This document shows positions 54,580-63,276 of a stretch of 64,000 nt of DNA, piece by piece. The stretch is from the NCBI RefSeq assembly GCF_034092415.1, contig NZ_CP139304.1:1720001-1784000 (forward strand), written 5' to 3'. Below the pieces are notes generated by a model that made no database searches, was not told the DNA's origin, and worked only from the letters and a program-made list of their open reading frames with translations. Source of the stretch: Prochlorococcus sp. MIT 1341. GTDB taxonomy: Bacteria > Cyanobacteriota > Cyanobacteriia > PCC-6307 > Cyanobiaceae. The translations under genes and the position numbers were made by a program. Within the stretch, counting starts at the first letter, position 1, and each line of letters opens with the position of its first letter.

Positions 54580-55976
54580 TAATTCATTGCTTGCAAGTGT
54601 GCACCCTTGTCGGGCCAGCGTCTCATTATTAATAGTCCAAAGGAAACAAGCAGAGCAGGAATTAACCCCATGCAAATACGTATGGTGATTTGAGCTGTGG
54701 TTGGTTGGTTAAGGCAAAGGGTTAGGTTTTCGCATTCTGCCAATGACTGGTATCCAGAAAATGAAAGGAGAAGCCCAAGAAGTTGAACACTTAAGCCAAT
54801 CCCTATCTTTTGAATTAAAACCATCCATGCTGTATACAACCCTGCAGGATGATCTGGGTCAGCGTCGATTGCATCAGGGAGTAAAGACCATGGAATTAGA
54901 TATGCAGTAGATGCACCAAATCCGATCACCATAATAGTTGTAATTAATAAACCCATCTTTAGTCCCTCATACCCATAAGTAAATAGAGCACTTGTTGTTG
55001 CAACTGTTGTGGAAAGAGGAGGCAGGCACATAGCTACTAAGCAAGCACAAATCCATAATCCGCCTCCCCAAAAAAGCACCTTAACCCTTCCAAATTTATT
55101 TGATGAAAGACTCCATACTTGAAGACCAACAAGAGCACTTAATTGAAATGGGATAGGTATCCACTTTGAGATTTCTTTTGGTACATGCATGACCTGCTCA
55201 AGAAAAATTAGAGAAACGGTTTGCATAAGCTGTAGCCCGCACCAAAGCAAAAGGTATAAACCAATAACTTGGAGAAACCTACCGTTATTAAGTATTCTTT
55301 TGACTTGATCTAATAATGCTTCTGAGTGCTGAATAGGTTGGCGTGCTTTTTTCGCAAAAGGGGCCAGCCCCCAGCATGACAAAATTGTAGACAAAGCTGC
55401 AATAGTACCTGTTATTTTACCCATTAAAAGAAAACCACTATCCCCTTTTGAAAGGAGCCAAGCGGCAACAATTAATCCGGTAAAACCTGCCAAAATTGAA
55501 CCTGTAAATCTTGCAGCATTTAGCCTTGTTCTTATCGCAGTATTTTCTGTTAATTCTGTTGAAAGTGCTGCATAAGGAAGGTTTACCCCTGTATATGCGG
55601 TCATTAAAAGTATTGACATAAATATGTAATAAGTAGTCTTTTGGGCGATGCCCCCAGGCGGAACCCACCAAATGGCCCCCAGAGCTATTCCTAAAGGAAT
55701 AGAGGCTCCGATCATCCATGGCAATCTGGGACCCCATCGGGTTTTTGTGTGGTCACTTAGCCAGCCAATTAATGGGTCATTTATCGCATCCCAAATCTTT
55801 ATAACCATTAACAGCGACCCTGCAATAAAAGCAGGCAGTCCAGCAGTCCCAGTAAAGAAGGGAAATAAATAAAACCCCAATTGGGTTGCGGCAAGACCTG
55901 TACCTGCATCTCCTAGCCCATAGGAGATCATTAATCTACGGCGCGCTGCTCTTTCTCTAGGTATTTTGTTGTTCAA
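54579..55976 (-). CDS. GPH-family (MelB-like) sugar/cation symporter
   Basis: 465 aa, 12 predicted spans. The start ISYGLGDAGTGLAATQLGFY, 'IKIWDAINDPLIGWLSDHTK' and TRWGPRLPWMIGASIPLGIA are the MelB/GPH signatures (D-x-x-x-D-P in helix 2, R-x-G-R-R/L-P loop). YTAWMVLIQKIGIGLSVQLL lies late. Substrate unknown; could be a sugar, glycoside or lipid-linked solute. Its TAA overlaps the ATG of the MlaE-type gene (TAATG). Confidence 0.85.
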   Translation of the reverse strand: MNNKIPRERAARRRLMISYGLGDAGTGLAATQLGFYLFPFFTGTAGLPAFIAGSLLMVIKIWDAINDPLIGWLSDHTKTRWGPRLPWMIGASIPLGIALGAIWWVPPGGIAQKTTYYIFMSILLMTAYTGVNLPYAALSTELTENTAIRTRLNAARFTGSILAGFTGLIVAAWLLSKGDSGFLLMGKITGTIAALSTILSCWGLAPFAKKARQPIQHSEALLDQVKRILNNGRFLQVIGLYLLLWCGLQLMQTVSLIFLEQVMHVPKEISKWIPIPFQLSALVGLQVWSLSSNKFGRVKVLFWGGGLWICACLVAMCLPPLSTTVATTSALFTYGYEGLKMGLLITTIMVIGFGASTAYLIPWSLLPDAIDADPDHPAGLYTAWMVLIQKIGIGLSVQLLGLLLSFSGYQSLAECENLTLCLNQPTTAQITIRICMGLIPALLVSFGLLIMRRWPDKGAHLQAMN

Positions 55977-56065
55977 TCTATTTTGAAGGGGAGGCTCAAA
56001 GACATAATGAATGAGTAAAGAGCATCTAGACCTCTTATGTGTTTAGATGGTCTTCATCAACAAAT

Positions 56066-56136
<71 letters not shown>

Positions 56137-56151
56137 TTCCCACTTAAAAGC

Positions 56152-58227
56152 CTAAAGCCTTAAGGATTTAGAAAACCTTTCATCTATGGTGACAACAAGG
56201 CTGCGATTTTCTAGCTCTATATTTTTTTTGTCCCAAACCGGTGGTTCTTTGGGAGCATCATTAGGGCTTTGATTTGCTGTATTAACTAAAAGGTTCCATT
56301 TAGTGCAAGGGTTAGGCAATTGGAAATTGAGGTTTTTAGGACATGCATTTAATCCCATCCACATTGCTGCCTCATCATTTTTTAAATGGATGCTGAAACT
56401 AAGACTATGAGACCAACTACTAAAATCTGGTTTTCCTATTTCAATTCCATGCCATCGGATTGAAAATCTTTTTTCATCAAGTGTTAAATCGGAATCTTTT
56501 TCTGTTCTTGAGATTGCGGGACTAAATATCGAAGGAAGCTGCTTGCGAATCTTTATTAGTCTTTTTACAAATTCCTGTAAAAGGCTATCGCAATCTTCAA
56601 TATTCCAGATCATCCAACCCAAAGTACTGTCCTGACACCAGCTGTTGTTATTTCCACCTTGGCTTCGGCTTACTTCGTCACCCATGGCAATCATAGGTAC
56701 CCCTGGACTGAGGAGAAGGGTTGCAAGAAGATTTCTTTTTTGACGTGCTCTTAGTTGGTTTAGGGAAATACTTGTACTGGGGCCTTCAATGCCATGATTC
56801 CAGCTGTTATTGTGATTCTCTCCATCACGATTGCTTTCCCCATTGGCAAGATTATGTTTGTGATTGAAACTAACTAGGTCATTCAGTGTAAAACCATCAT
56901 GTGAAGTAATAAAGTTAATCGAACGCGATATGCAATTAGGATCATTATTGAATAGATCCGGGCTTCCATTAAGTCTTTCCTTTAATTTCCAAACAGTGTT
57001 GTTTTCTCCCTTCCAGAAGGCTCTTAAATCATCTCGAAAATACCCATTCCATGTGCTCATCTTTTGAGAAGGAAAGTCACCGATCTTGTAGAGCCCTCCA
57101 CAATCCCAAGGTTCAGTTATAAGTTTTAAGTCACTTAATGTTGGATCAGCTTCAATAGCTTTGAAAAGAGGGGGGCTATCAAGAGGTTCTAAACCCTCGC
57201 CTCTGCTTAATGCTATTCCAAGATCAAATCTAAATCCATCAATACCTAGTTCTGTTGCCCAACAGCGCATAGATTCAATAATTAGTTGTTGAACAATGGG
57301 ACGATTCGCTGCAATAGTGTTCCCACATCCACTAACGTCTAAGTAATCCCCGTTTTCGTTTATATGGTAATAAAGATTCTCTGCAAACCCTTTCCAACTG
57401 ATTGCTGGACCATGATTATTCCCTTCAGTCGTATGATTGTAAACAACATCAAGAATCACCTCTATCCCTACATCATGAAACGATGAAACCATTTTCCTGA
57501 ATTGTTGCCTTGCTTGAAGTGAATCATTTCCTGCGATATATTCGTGGTGAGGAGTAAACCAGTTTATAGGGCTATAACCCCAATAATTTTTCTTACCTCT
57601 AGGTGAATCTGAAGAATCGAATGCATATACTGGCAATAGTTCAACTGATGTAATTCCAAGTTGCTTTAGATAGGGAATCTTTTCAATCAAACCCAAGAAT
57701 GTACCTCTATGCTTGGGATTAACTTCGGACGAAGGTCTATGAGTGAAACCACCAACATGTAATTCATAAATGATACTTTTAGATAACATATGTCTGGGCC
57801 TAGGATGAGCAGTGAAGTCAAAGCTATCTCTTTCACAAACAACACCTTTTAAGCAATTCTCTAAATTAGCCGAAGCACTTATTGTTAATTGTCTATTGTA
57901 AATCTCCCAACCTGTTATTGCTCTTGCGCAAGGGTCTAATAAAACTTTCTGGGAATAATCAATAGAGTTATTGAAATTACTTGATTGGTTTATATGGTAA
58001 CCGTAGCAACATCCCGCACCTATTCCTTCAACTTCTATATGCCAGTAGTCTCCGGATCTATGGGAACTTGATAACGTGATTATTTTGTTTGGCTTATTAT
58101 CAAAAGCAGTTGAAAACAATAATAATTGAACTTGGGATGCAAATGGTGCAGCTACAGAGAAATTTACCCCTCTTTTCGTTATGGTGCTCCCAAGAGGCCA
58201 TGGTGAGCCGATATTTGTCTTGGTCAA
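56152..58227 (-). CDS. glgX: isoamylase-type glycogen debranching enzyme
   Basis: Hydrolyses alpha-1,6 branches of glycogen. 691 aa: N-terminal CBM48 domain (about 10-120, ITKRGVNFSVAAPFASQVQL), then the GH13 barrel with VILDVVYNHTTEGN, 'GIDGFRFDLGIALSRG' (nucleophile Asp), LITEPWDCGG (acid Glu) and NFITSHDGFTLNDLVSFNHK, and a beta C-terminal domain. Isoamylase/GlgX branch. Divergent from the lactamase-fold gene 68 bp away. Confidence 0.92.
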   Translation of the reverse strand: MTKTNIGSPWPLGSTITKRGVNFSVAAPFASQVQLLLFSTAFDNKPNKIITLSSSHRSGDYWHIEVEGIGAGCCYGYHINQSSNFNNSIDYSQKVLLDPCARAITGWEIYNRQLTISASANLENCLKGVVCERDSFDFTAHPRPRHMLSKSIIYELHVGGFTHRPSSEVNPKHRGTFLGLIEKIPYLKQLGITSVELLPVYAFDSSDSPRGKKNYWGYSPINWFTPHHEYIAGNDSLQARQQFRKMVSSFHDVGIEVILDVVYNHTTEGNNHGPAISWKGFAENLYYHINENGDYLDVSGCGNTIAANRPIVQQLIIESMRCWATELGIDGFRFDLGIALSRGEGLEPLDSPPLFKAIEADPTLSDLKLITEPWDCGGLYKIGDFPSQKMSTWNGYFRDDLRAFWKGENNTVWKLKERLNGSPDLFNNDPNCISRSINFITSHDGFTLNDLVSFNHKHNLANGESNRDGENHNNSWNHGIEGPSTSISLNQLRARQKRNLLATLLLSPGVPMIAMGDEVSRSQGGNNNSWCQDSTLGWMIWNIEDCDSLLQEFVKRLIKIRKQLPSIFSPAISRTEKDSDLTLDEKRFSIRWHGIEIGKPDFSSWSHSLSFSIHLKNDEAAMWMGLNACPKNLNFQLPNPCTKWNLLVNTANQSPNDAPKEPPVWDKKNIELENRSLVVTIDERFSKSLRL

Positions 58228-58295
58228 TTGCCTCGATCTCGCATTTATGGAAGCAGTAACTACAAATTAATAGCAAAAGGAGCTTTATCAACGAT

Positions 58296-58970
58296 ATGAG
58301 TGGGACCTCTGAAAGAACGCAAGAGAACATGCCTTTATTCCTTGGGAATGATCTTTGTGCTTTTCAGGTAGATAGTTCTTCTACAGGTGGTATCGCTTGG
58401 TGGTTGGGTTCCGATGAAGAACCCTTATTGATTGACTGCCCAGATGTAACAAAGAAGAATATCGACATTTTGAAAAAACTTGCAAGGAATTCGAGACCTC
58501 GGATCCTCCTGACAAGCAGAGAAGGCCATGGAAGAGTAGCTGCGCTTCAAGCAGCACTTGATTGGCCTGTTTTGTTACATGAGCAGGAGGCTTATCTATT
58601 GCCTGCTTTAGAAAAGGTTGAAACTTTTTCGGAGGAATTGGTTACAGCTGCAGGTGTTCGGCTTTTATGGACTCCAGGCCCTACCCCAGGCAGTTGTGTT
58701 GCCCATGTACATGCATCCTGGAATGTGCTGTTCTGCGGACGATTGCTCTCGCTTGTGGAGGTTGATCGATTGGCTCCTTTGCAGACTAGAAAGACTTTTC
58801 ATTGGCGTCGCCAGCGAGAAAGTTTGAAAAAATTGCGCCAATGGGTTCCTTCAAATCCATTGCCATCATTGGCTCTTGGTTCAGGCTCTGGGGGGGACGA
58901 TTGTATGAGGCTTTTTGAGTGGGATGACTGGAAAGAGCCTTTTTGGGGAGATGAGCCTATGTTTAATTAA
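58296..58970 (+). CDS. degenerate metallo-beta-lactamase-fold protein
   Basis: 224 aa with the order of an MBL fold: 'GGIAWWLGSDEEPLLIDCPD' (strand and Asp), LLTSREGHGRVAALQAALD where HxHxDH should stand, 'LWTPGPTPGSCVAHVH' (the usual TPGHTPGS), and VLFCGRLLS. The HxHxDH motif is SREGHGR, and the TPGH histidine is replaced by P, so the metal site is likely lost. A conserved cyanobacterial protein of this shape is probably non-catalytic or has another function. Confidence 0.75.
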   Translation: MSGTSERTQENMPLFLGNDLCAFQVDSSSTGGIAWWLGSDEEPLLIDCPDVTKKNIDILKKLARNSRPRILLTSREGHGRVAALQAALDWPVLLHEQEAYLLPALEKVETFSEELVTAAGVRLLWTPGPTPGSCVAHVHASWNVLFCGRLLSLVEVDRLAPLQTRKTFHWRRQRESLKKLRQWVPSNPLPSLALGSGSGGDDCMRLFEWDDWKEPFWGDEPMFN

Positions 58971-59113
58971 CCGTAAAAAGCATTGCGCCACAGGCTCTTT
59001 GGGTTGCCGTGTGGCTCTGGGCTTAATACCATTAGCGCGCTTAGGAATTTTTTCTTGATGAAAACCATTTTTGGTTTCATCTCAGCCATTCCCCCGCTCC
59101 ACTCACATTCCCA

Positions 59114-59389
59114 ATGAACAAAGCTGATTTGGTCAACCTAGTTGCAGCTCGTACAGAGCTCACTAAGACTGATGTTTCACTGGTTGTTGATGCCGCTATC
59201 GACACCATCATTGATTCAGTCGTAGAGGGCAAGAAAGTATCCATTCTTGGATTTGGTTCTTTTGAACCTCGTGATCGTTCTGCCAGACAAGGTCTTAATC
59301 CTAAAACAGGTGAAAAGATCAAGATTCCTGCAAAGCGTGTTCCGGCTTTTACTGCTGGAAAAATGTTTAAGGACCGTGTACAGGGTTAG
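59114..59389 (+). CDS. hup: HU-family DNA-binding protein
   Basis: Nucleoid protein, homodimer that bends DNA. 91 aa: MNKADLVNLVAARTELTKTD, 'VSILGFGSFEPRDRSARQGL' and NPKTGEKIKIPAKRVPAFTA, GKMFKD. The RxxRxGxNPxTG arm is standard. Single gene with its own terminator. Confidence 0.96.
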   Translation: MNKADLVNLVAARTELTKTDVSLVVDAAIDTIIDSVVEGKKVSILGFGSFEPRDRSARQGLNPKTGEKIKIPAKRVPAFTAGKMFKDRVQG

Positions 59390-59415
59390 TCTAAAAATTA
59401 CTTGCTATTCCGATT

Positions 59416-59448
59416 AAAAAAAGCGGCCTTTATTAGGCCGCTTTTTTT
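59416..59448 (+). terminator. rho-independent terminator of hup
   Basis: AAAAAAGCGGCCT and AGGCCGCTTTTTT with TTATT loop: a 13-bp stem including A/T pairs, followed by T. Confidence 0.9.
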
Positions 59449-59489
59449 GTATTCTTTTAAACCTGAGTTCCATAAAAGTACTAAGCAAA

Positions 59490-60407
59490 TTGGATCTGCC
59501 CGCACATTTGTCTAGGCAATTCGATGAAGGAAATCGTCTTCGGAAATATTCTTATCGAGGCCGATTTGCTCCGTCTCCTTCAGGTGTAATGCATTTGGGC
59601 AATCTTAGAACCGCTTTGCTTTCATGGTTGCGAGCACGACTTGAAGAAGGGATCTGGCTTTTAAGGGTTGATGATCTTGACTCAAGTAGAACTCGCCCAG
59701 GGGCTGTTGAAAGTTTTAAATCCGATCTTCTTTGGTTAGGGCTTGACTGGGATGGACCTATTATTCGCCAAAGTCGAAGGAGAGGCCTCTACAGCACAGT
59801 GCTTTCGACGTTGAGGCGAAACGGGAGGGTTTATCCATGTCGCTGTAGTAGAAGGACATTAAGTCGACTTTCTGAAGAGAGTGGCAAAAAGAAACTATAT
59901 CCAGGTACTTGTAAAGACCTTCGATTGTCTTGGGGGGCTCAAGAGGGGAGATTGCCAAGCTGGAGGTTAGATGTAAATAAAAAATTTAAAAAATCCTCTG
60001 GAGACATTGTTGTAAGACGATCAGATGGATTTATTGGATACCATCTTGCTACTGTTATTGATGAATTGACCCTTGGAATTACTGAAGTTGTTAGGGGTGA
60101 AGACCTTCGTGAAGGGATGTCGACACAGCTGGCTATTTTTGATGTAATCAATAGGCCCTCTCCGGTGGCATATCGACACGTTCCTCTTTTGCTTGACCGC
60201 AAAGGCAGCAAGCTATCAAAAAGAAATGGAAATTGCGGACTGGAGAAACTTAAGCAAACCGGACTGACTTCACCCAGAGTGGTGGGCTTATTAGCTGAGA
60301 GCCTTAATCTTGTTCCTAAAGGAGCAGAACTTAGTGCTCACGAGCTTTTAAGTGATTTAAGAGTAAGGCCCGAAACTTTTTATTCTGTTTTTGACAAAGG
60401 CTGTTAA
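59490..60407 (+). CDS. gluQ: glutamyl-Q tRNA(Asp) synthetase
   Basis: Attaches Glu to queuosine-34 of tRNA-Asp. A 305-aa GlnRS/GluRS-like protein without an anticodon domain, as expected. 'RGRFAPSPSGVMHLGNLRTA' (HIGH is HLGN), the VYPCRCSRRTL Cys pair of the zinc site, VVRGEDLREGMSTQLA, and KLSKRNG as KMSKS. TTG start; no ATG upstream fits. Confidence 0.9.
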   Translation: MDLPAHLSRQFDEGNRLRKYSYRGRFAPSPSGVMHLGNLRTALLSWLRARLEEGIWLLRVDDLDSSRTRPGAVESFKSDLLWLGLDWDGPIIRQSRRRGLYSTVLSTLRRNGRVYPCRCSRRTLSRLSEESGKKKLYPGTCKDLRLSWGAQEGRLPSWRLDVNKKFKKSSGDIVVRRSDGFIGYHLATVIDELTLGITEVVRGEDLREGMSTQLAIFDVINRPSPVAYRHVPLLLDRKGSKLSKRNGNCGLEKLKQTGLTSPRVVGLLAESLNLVPKGAELSAHELLSDLRVRPETFYSVFDKGC

Positions 60408-60447
60408 AAACAGAAGTTTAAAGATCTTGTCCTAGAGCCTTTATGTC

Positions 60448-60639
60448 CTATTTGGTTGCGTAGAACAGAAAGGCTGCTGCGCCGCCGATGATTGTCATAG
60501 GTACACCCACAAGCAGATGTGCACCGGTGAATCCAATGCCTCTCTGACGCATGACGTAATAAGCGACTCCTGCTGCCCCAGCGGCTAGAGGAATTGCAGT
60601 GTGCAGAAGTGCGGCAACTGCGTGGTAGTCGAAATTCAT
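60448..60639 (-). CDS. small conserved membrane protein (63 aa)
   Basis: ATG 60639 was chosen (MNFDYHAVAALLHTAIPLAA); the longer frame has a poor start. Two spans (about 8-28 and about 41-60, HLLVGVPMTIIGGAAAFLFY) are linked by a basic RQRGIG turn. Family unknown; membrane hairpin. Confidence 0.7.
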   Translation of the reverse strand: MNFDYHAVAALLHTAIPLAAGAAGVAYYVMRQRGIGFTGAHLLVGVPMTIIGGAAAFLFYATK

Positions 60640-60888
60640 CAGAAAAGGAGATTTTCTTGCGAAACACAGTATCCCAGCAAACCCCTCATATCGGACTTTT
60701 TGGTAGCTATTTGAATGATCTTGTTTAATGAGCTTGAAATTCATACTTCTCTTCTGAGATACCTCTAGAAGTTAATTTTTTGGTGAACCCACTTCAATTC
60801 TCGTTGATTTCACTAGGATTTTTGGAATAGTCCTTTTGGAGTTGATCAGCATTCTTCATACAAATAGATCACTTGGGTGAGCGGCCTT

Positions 60889-61224
60889 ATGAAAAAAAAA
60901 GCGCTTGTTCTTTTTTTAGTTTTGTGTAGTGGGTTTTCTCAGCCGAGACTTAATGCATCTGATAACCCAACTTTTCTTGCGGAGTTGAATCATTTGGCAA
61001 AAGTTTGCTTAAGCACAGGTAGTCGCTTGATTTGTCAAAGGTCTTTGGTTCTTGCAGAGTCTCTTCAATCAAAAGCTGAGCTAAGTGAAAATTATGCTTG
61101 CCAGACAATGGCTTTAGGTTTAGCTGCAGATTTAATAATGAGCCAGCTTAAATTTAGTCGGGGTAAGAAGGCTGAACAATTGCTTTTGGGTGTCAACCGA
61201 CTTTGCTTAGGAACGAGGATTTGA
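60889..61224 (+). CDS. secreted small hypothetical protein
   Basis: A signal peptide (MKKKALVLFLVLCSGFSQPR, cleavage near NAS) and an all-helical domain with four cysteines (VCLSTG, LICQR, YACQT, LCLGT) that could form two disulphides. About 111 aa. No family recognised. Confidence 0.65.
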   Translation: MKKKALVLFLVLCSGFSQPRLNASDNPTFLAELNHLAKVCLSTGSRLICQRSLVLAESLQSKAELSENYACQTMALGLAADLIMSQLKFSRGKKAEQLLLGVNRLCLGTRI

Positions 61225-61380
61225 ATTGTCTCTTTGTGATTTGTTTTCTCCAATCTCTCAGCCCTTAAAGGGGATGAAGGATGTTTTTGCTGGGAGAGAA
61301 ATCGTTTTTCTCCTGAATTAAAGGATGATTAATCAGGTTAAGAGTGTGAATAGAGAAGGCTATCTCCTTAAAGGAGTGCT

Positions 61381-61797
61381 ATGAGAATAGAGAAAGAAGT
61401 TTTGAAGTCAATGTCAGGATCAAAGCAAACAAAGGCGGGTGGTTTTCAGTCCGATCAGGAGGGAGGGCAATTAGCCCAACCCACTCAAGGAGATGACTCA
61501 GAAGAAGTGAACCTGGAATCGAGATCCCAAAGTCCTAAAGGGATGAAGTTTGAGATTGAAGGCTCTAGAGCTAAAAATAAAAAGCAACAAGGTTCACAGG
61601 CTAATGATAAAAAGCAAGTGGACATAGATGAATATTCGCTTGGAGGGATAAAATACAGAATCCCCGGGAAAAGGCAGAGAATTGTTGTTGCTTCAGTGGT
61701 TCTTGGATTAAACCTTCTATTGGTTTTAGCTGTTATTTTGTATTTTAATAATCCTAATTTTCAAAACTTTATCTACCATGTTGGTAGAAATGTATGA
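61381..61797 (+). CDS. tail-anchored hypothetical protein (138 aa)
   Basis: A long disordered, charged and Gln/Ser-rich region (about 1-95) is followed by YSLGGIKYRIPGKRQRI and one C-terminal span (VVASVVLGLNLLLVLAVILY). A good AAAGGAG site lies before the ATG. Layout resembles tail-anchored or type II membrane proteins; function unknown. Convergent with the coiled-coil gene. Confidence 0.6.
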   Translation: MRIEKEVLKSMSGSKQTKAGGFQSDQEGGQLAQPTQGDDSEEVNLESRSQSPKGMKFEIEGSRAKNKKQQGSQANDKKQVDIDEYSLGGIKYRIPGKRQRIVVASVVLGLNLLLVLAVILYFNNPNFQNFIYHVGRNV

Positions 61798-61860
61798 AGT
61801 AAATTAATCAATATAAGTGTATTGCATTGATTTTGTGAGGAACTAGCTTTTTTAATAGCG

Positions 61861-62592
61861 TTAACTTCTTTCAACAAGAAAATGTCTGATTGAAGAACTC
61901 TGATTAAGTGCATCATCTTTCTCTGGAGAGCTATTCGAAAAGAAAATTGTTGTTCCACCTATAGCAAGTACCCCTATAGCAGCTATTTGCCATGGATTGA
62001 ATCTAGGAGTTTTTTTTGCGTTGAGCATATTGTCACTATTTGAAGAGTCTTTGAGCTCCGATTGTGATGTCTTTCGCAGGAACTCCGCCTCTGCTTCTAG
62101 TCGTTCCACTTCTACTTTTAGACGAGTTTCAATGTCATTTTCTTCGTCAGCTTGATCTGCAATGAGATCAGTTTCTCTAGAGACTTTTTGATTGCTCTCC
62201 TCAGCAAGTCTGTCGGCTTCAATTTTTTGCTTTATTTCAGTAGTCAGTCTTTCGGCATCAGCGGCAAGGCTTTCGATCTCAGTCCTTTTTTTTGCCTCAA
62301 TAGAACGTCTTTCAGCCTCGGCCTTTTCTTTCTGCTTCTCATTGTTGACTTGCTTTTTATTGTCGGAATCAGGGTTAGAAATATTTTGTTCTTCTAAGAG
62401 ACCTATGCCAATTGATTGAGATTTGTTTTCGTTAGAAAGTCTTTTAACTGTTTCATCTTTTAGCTCTGACTCAGTATCTTCAGTATAGTTAGACCGTTTT
62501 TTTGTGAAATTGTTGAGAACGAAAAACAAGCCAATAATTATCGGAACGTGGACAAAAGCACCTACAAGTACTGAGGTTTCGGAATAAGGCAT
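61861..62592 (-). CDS. membrane protein with long coiled coil
   Basis: 243 aa. An N-terminal span (about 8-26, VGAFVHVPIIIGLFFVLNNF), a highly charged heptad-rich coiled coil (about 55-185 with many AExERR and ADRLAEES runs), then a second span near the C-terminus (about 204-222, WQIAAIGVLAIGGTTIFF). The two spans with a long coil between suggest a tether on one membrane face. No family recognised. Confidence 0.65.
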   Translation of the reverse strand: MPYSETSVLVGAFVHVPIIIGLFFVLNNFTKKRSNYTEDTESELKDETVKRLSNENKSQSIGIGLLEEQNISNPDSDNKKQVNNEKQKEKAEAERRSIEAKKRTEIESLAADAERLTTEIKQKIEADRLAEESNQKVSRETDLIADQADEENDIETRLKVEVERLEAEAEFLRKTSQSELKDSSNSDNMLNAKKTPRFNPWQIAAIGVLAIGGTTIFFSNSSPEKDDALNQSSSIRHFLVERS

Positions 62593-62924
62593 TTTACTTT
62601 AGTGATTTTTTCAGGCTGATTGCCATAACATAAGGAGCTTTAATTTTAAGTCCACCTACCTAGGGGAAAAAGCAACATGTCATCATTTTCTTTAGATTGA
62701 TCATCGTAAAACTCCAAAGCAAGATCTCCCTAGAATTTTGTTTATCCAATTAATTATTCGTTAGGGCTCTATTCCCTTTGGCATTTTATTTTCTGATAGC
62801 TTGCCAATGGTTTCAAATATAGACTCCTTAAAAGATCTTCAACTTATATGGAGCTGTCAATCCAATTTTTTGCTTATTGCTATTTACTCATAAGCAGCTA
62901 GAAAAACTTATTTACAAAGTTGAA
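62593..62924. other. intergenic, no gene seen
   Basis: 332 bp without a convincing frame before ATG 62925; the 16-codon upstream extension of that gene is not protein-like. No hairpin of note. Confidence 0.4.
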
Positions 62925-63083
62925 ATGAACCGTGCACAATTAGTTGCTCCAGCAATTCCGAATGGGACTACAGAAGTGAAAATAATCGAGAAAGAGTGGG
63001 GGATAGAGAGATGCTATAAGACCCAAGATGGTCAAGTGCATTGCATACCAGCATCCTTTGACTCTTGGCTTTTTGATTGCTAA
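62925..63083 (+). CDS. small hypothetical protein (52 aa)
   Basis: ATG 62925 encodes MNRAQLVAPAIPNGTTEVKI and ends 'GIERCYKTQDGQVHCIPASF' with three cysteines; beta-rich, soluble. Located between the coiled-coil gene and tRNA-Arg. No family recognised. Confidence 0.55.
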   Translation: MNRAQLVAPAIPNGTTEVKIIEKEWGIERCYKTQDGQVHCIPASFDSWLFDC

Positions 63084-63136
63084 AGGCTTCTGAGCGCTTT
63101 GTCAGGCTTGTTCTCAGAAGGGACAAATAATTTGAA

Positions 63137-63210
63137 CGCCCCCTGTTGGATTCGAACCAACGACCTGCTGCTTAGAAGGCAGATGCTCTATCCAGCTGAG
63201 CTAAGGGAGC
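63137..63210 (-). tRNA. tRNA-Arg (TCT)
   Basis: 74-nt cloverleaf on the minus strand: acceptor GCTCCCT/AGGGGGC (one G-T pair), discriminator G, D arm GCTC/GAGC, anticodon loop CTTCTAA, T arm GTTGG-TTCGAAT-CCAAC. CCA not encoded. Confidence 0.95.
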
Positions 63211-63276
63211 TTCATTACATTCTGACAGCCTTTGGAGACTCGTAGGCCTAATGTTTGAGTATGAGTTCTTGATTTA

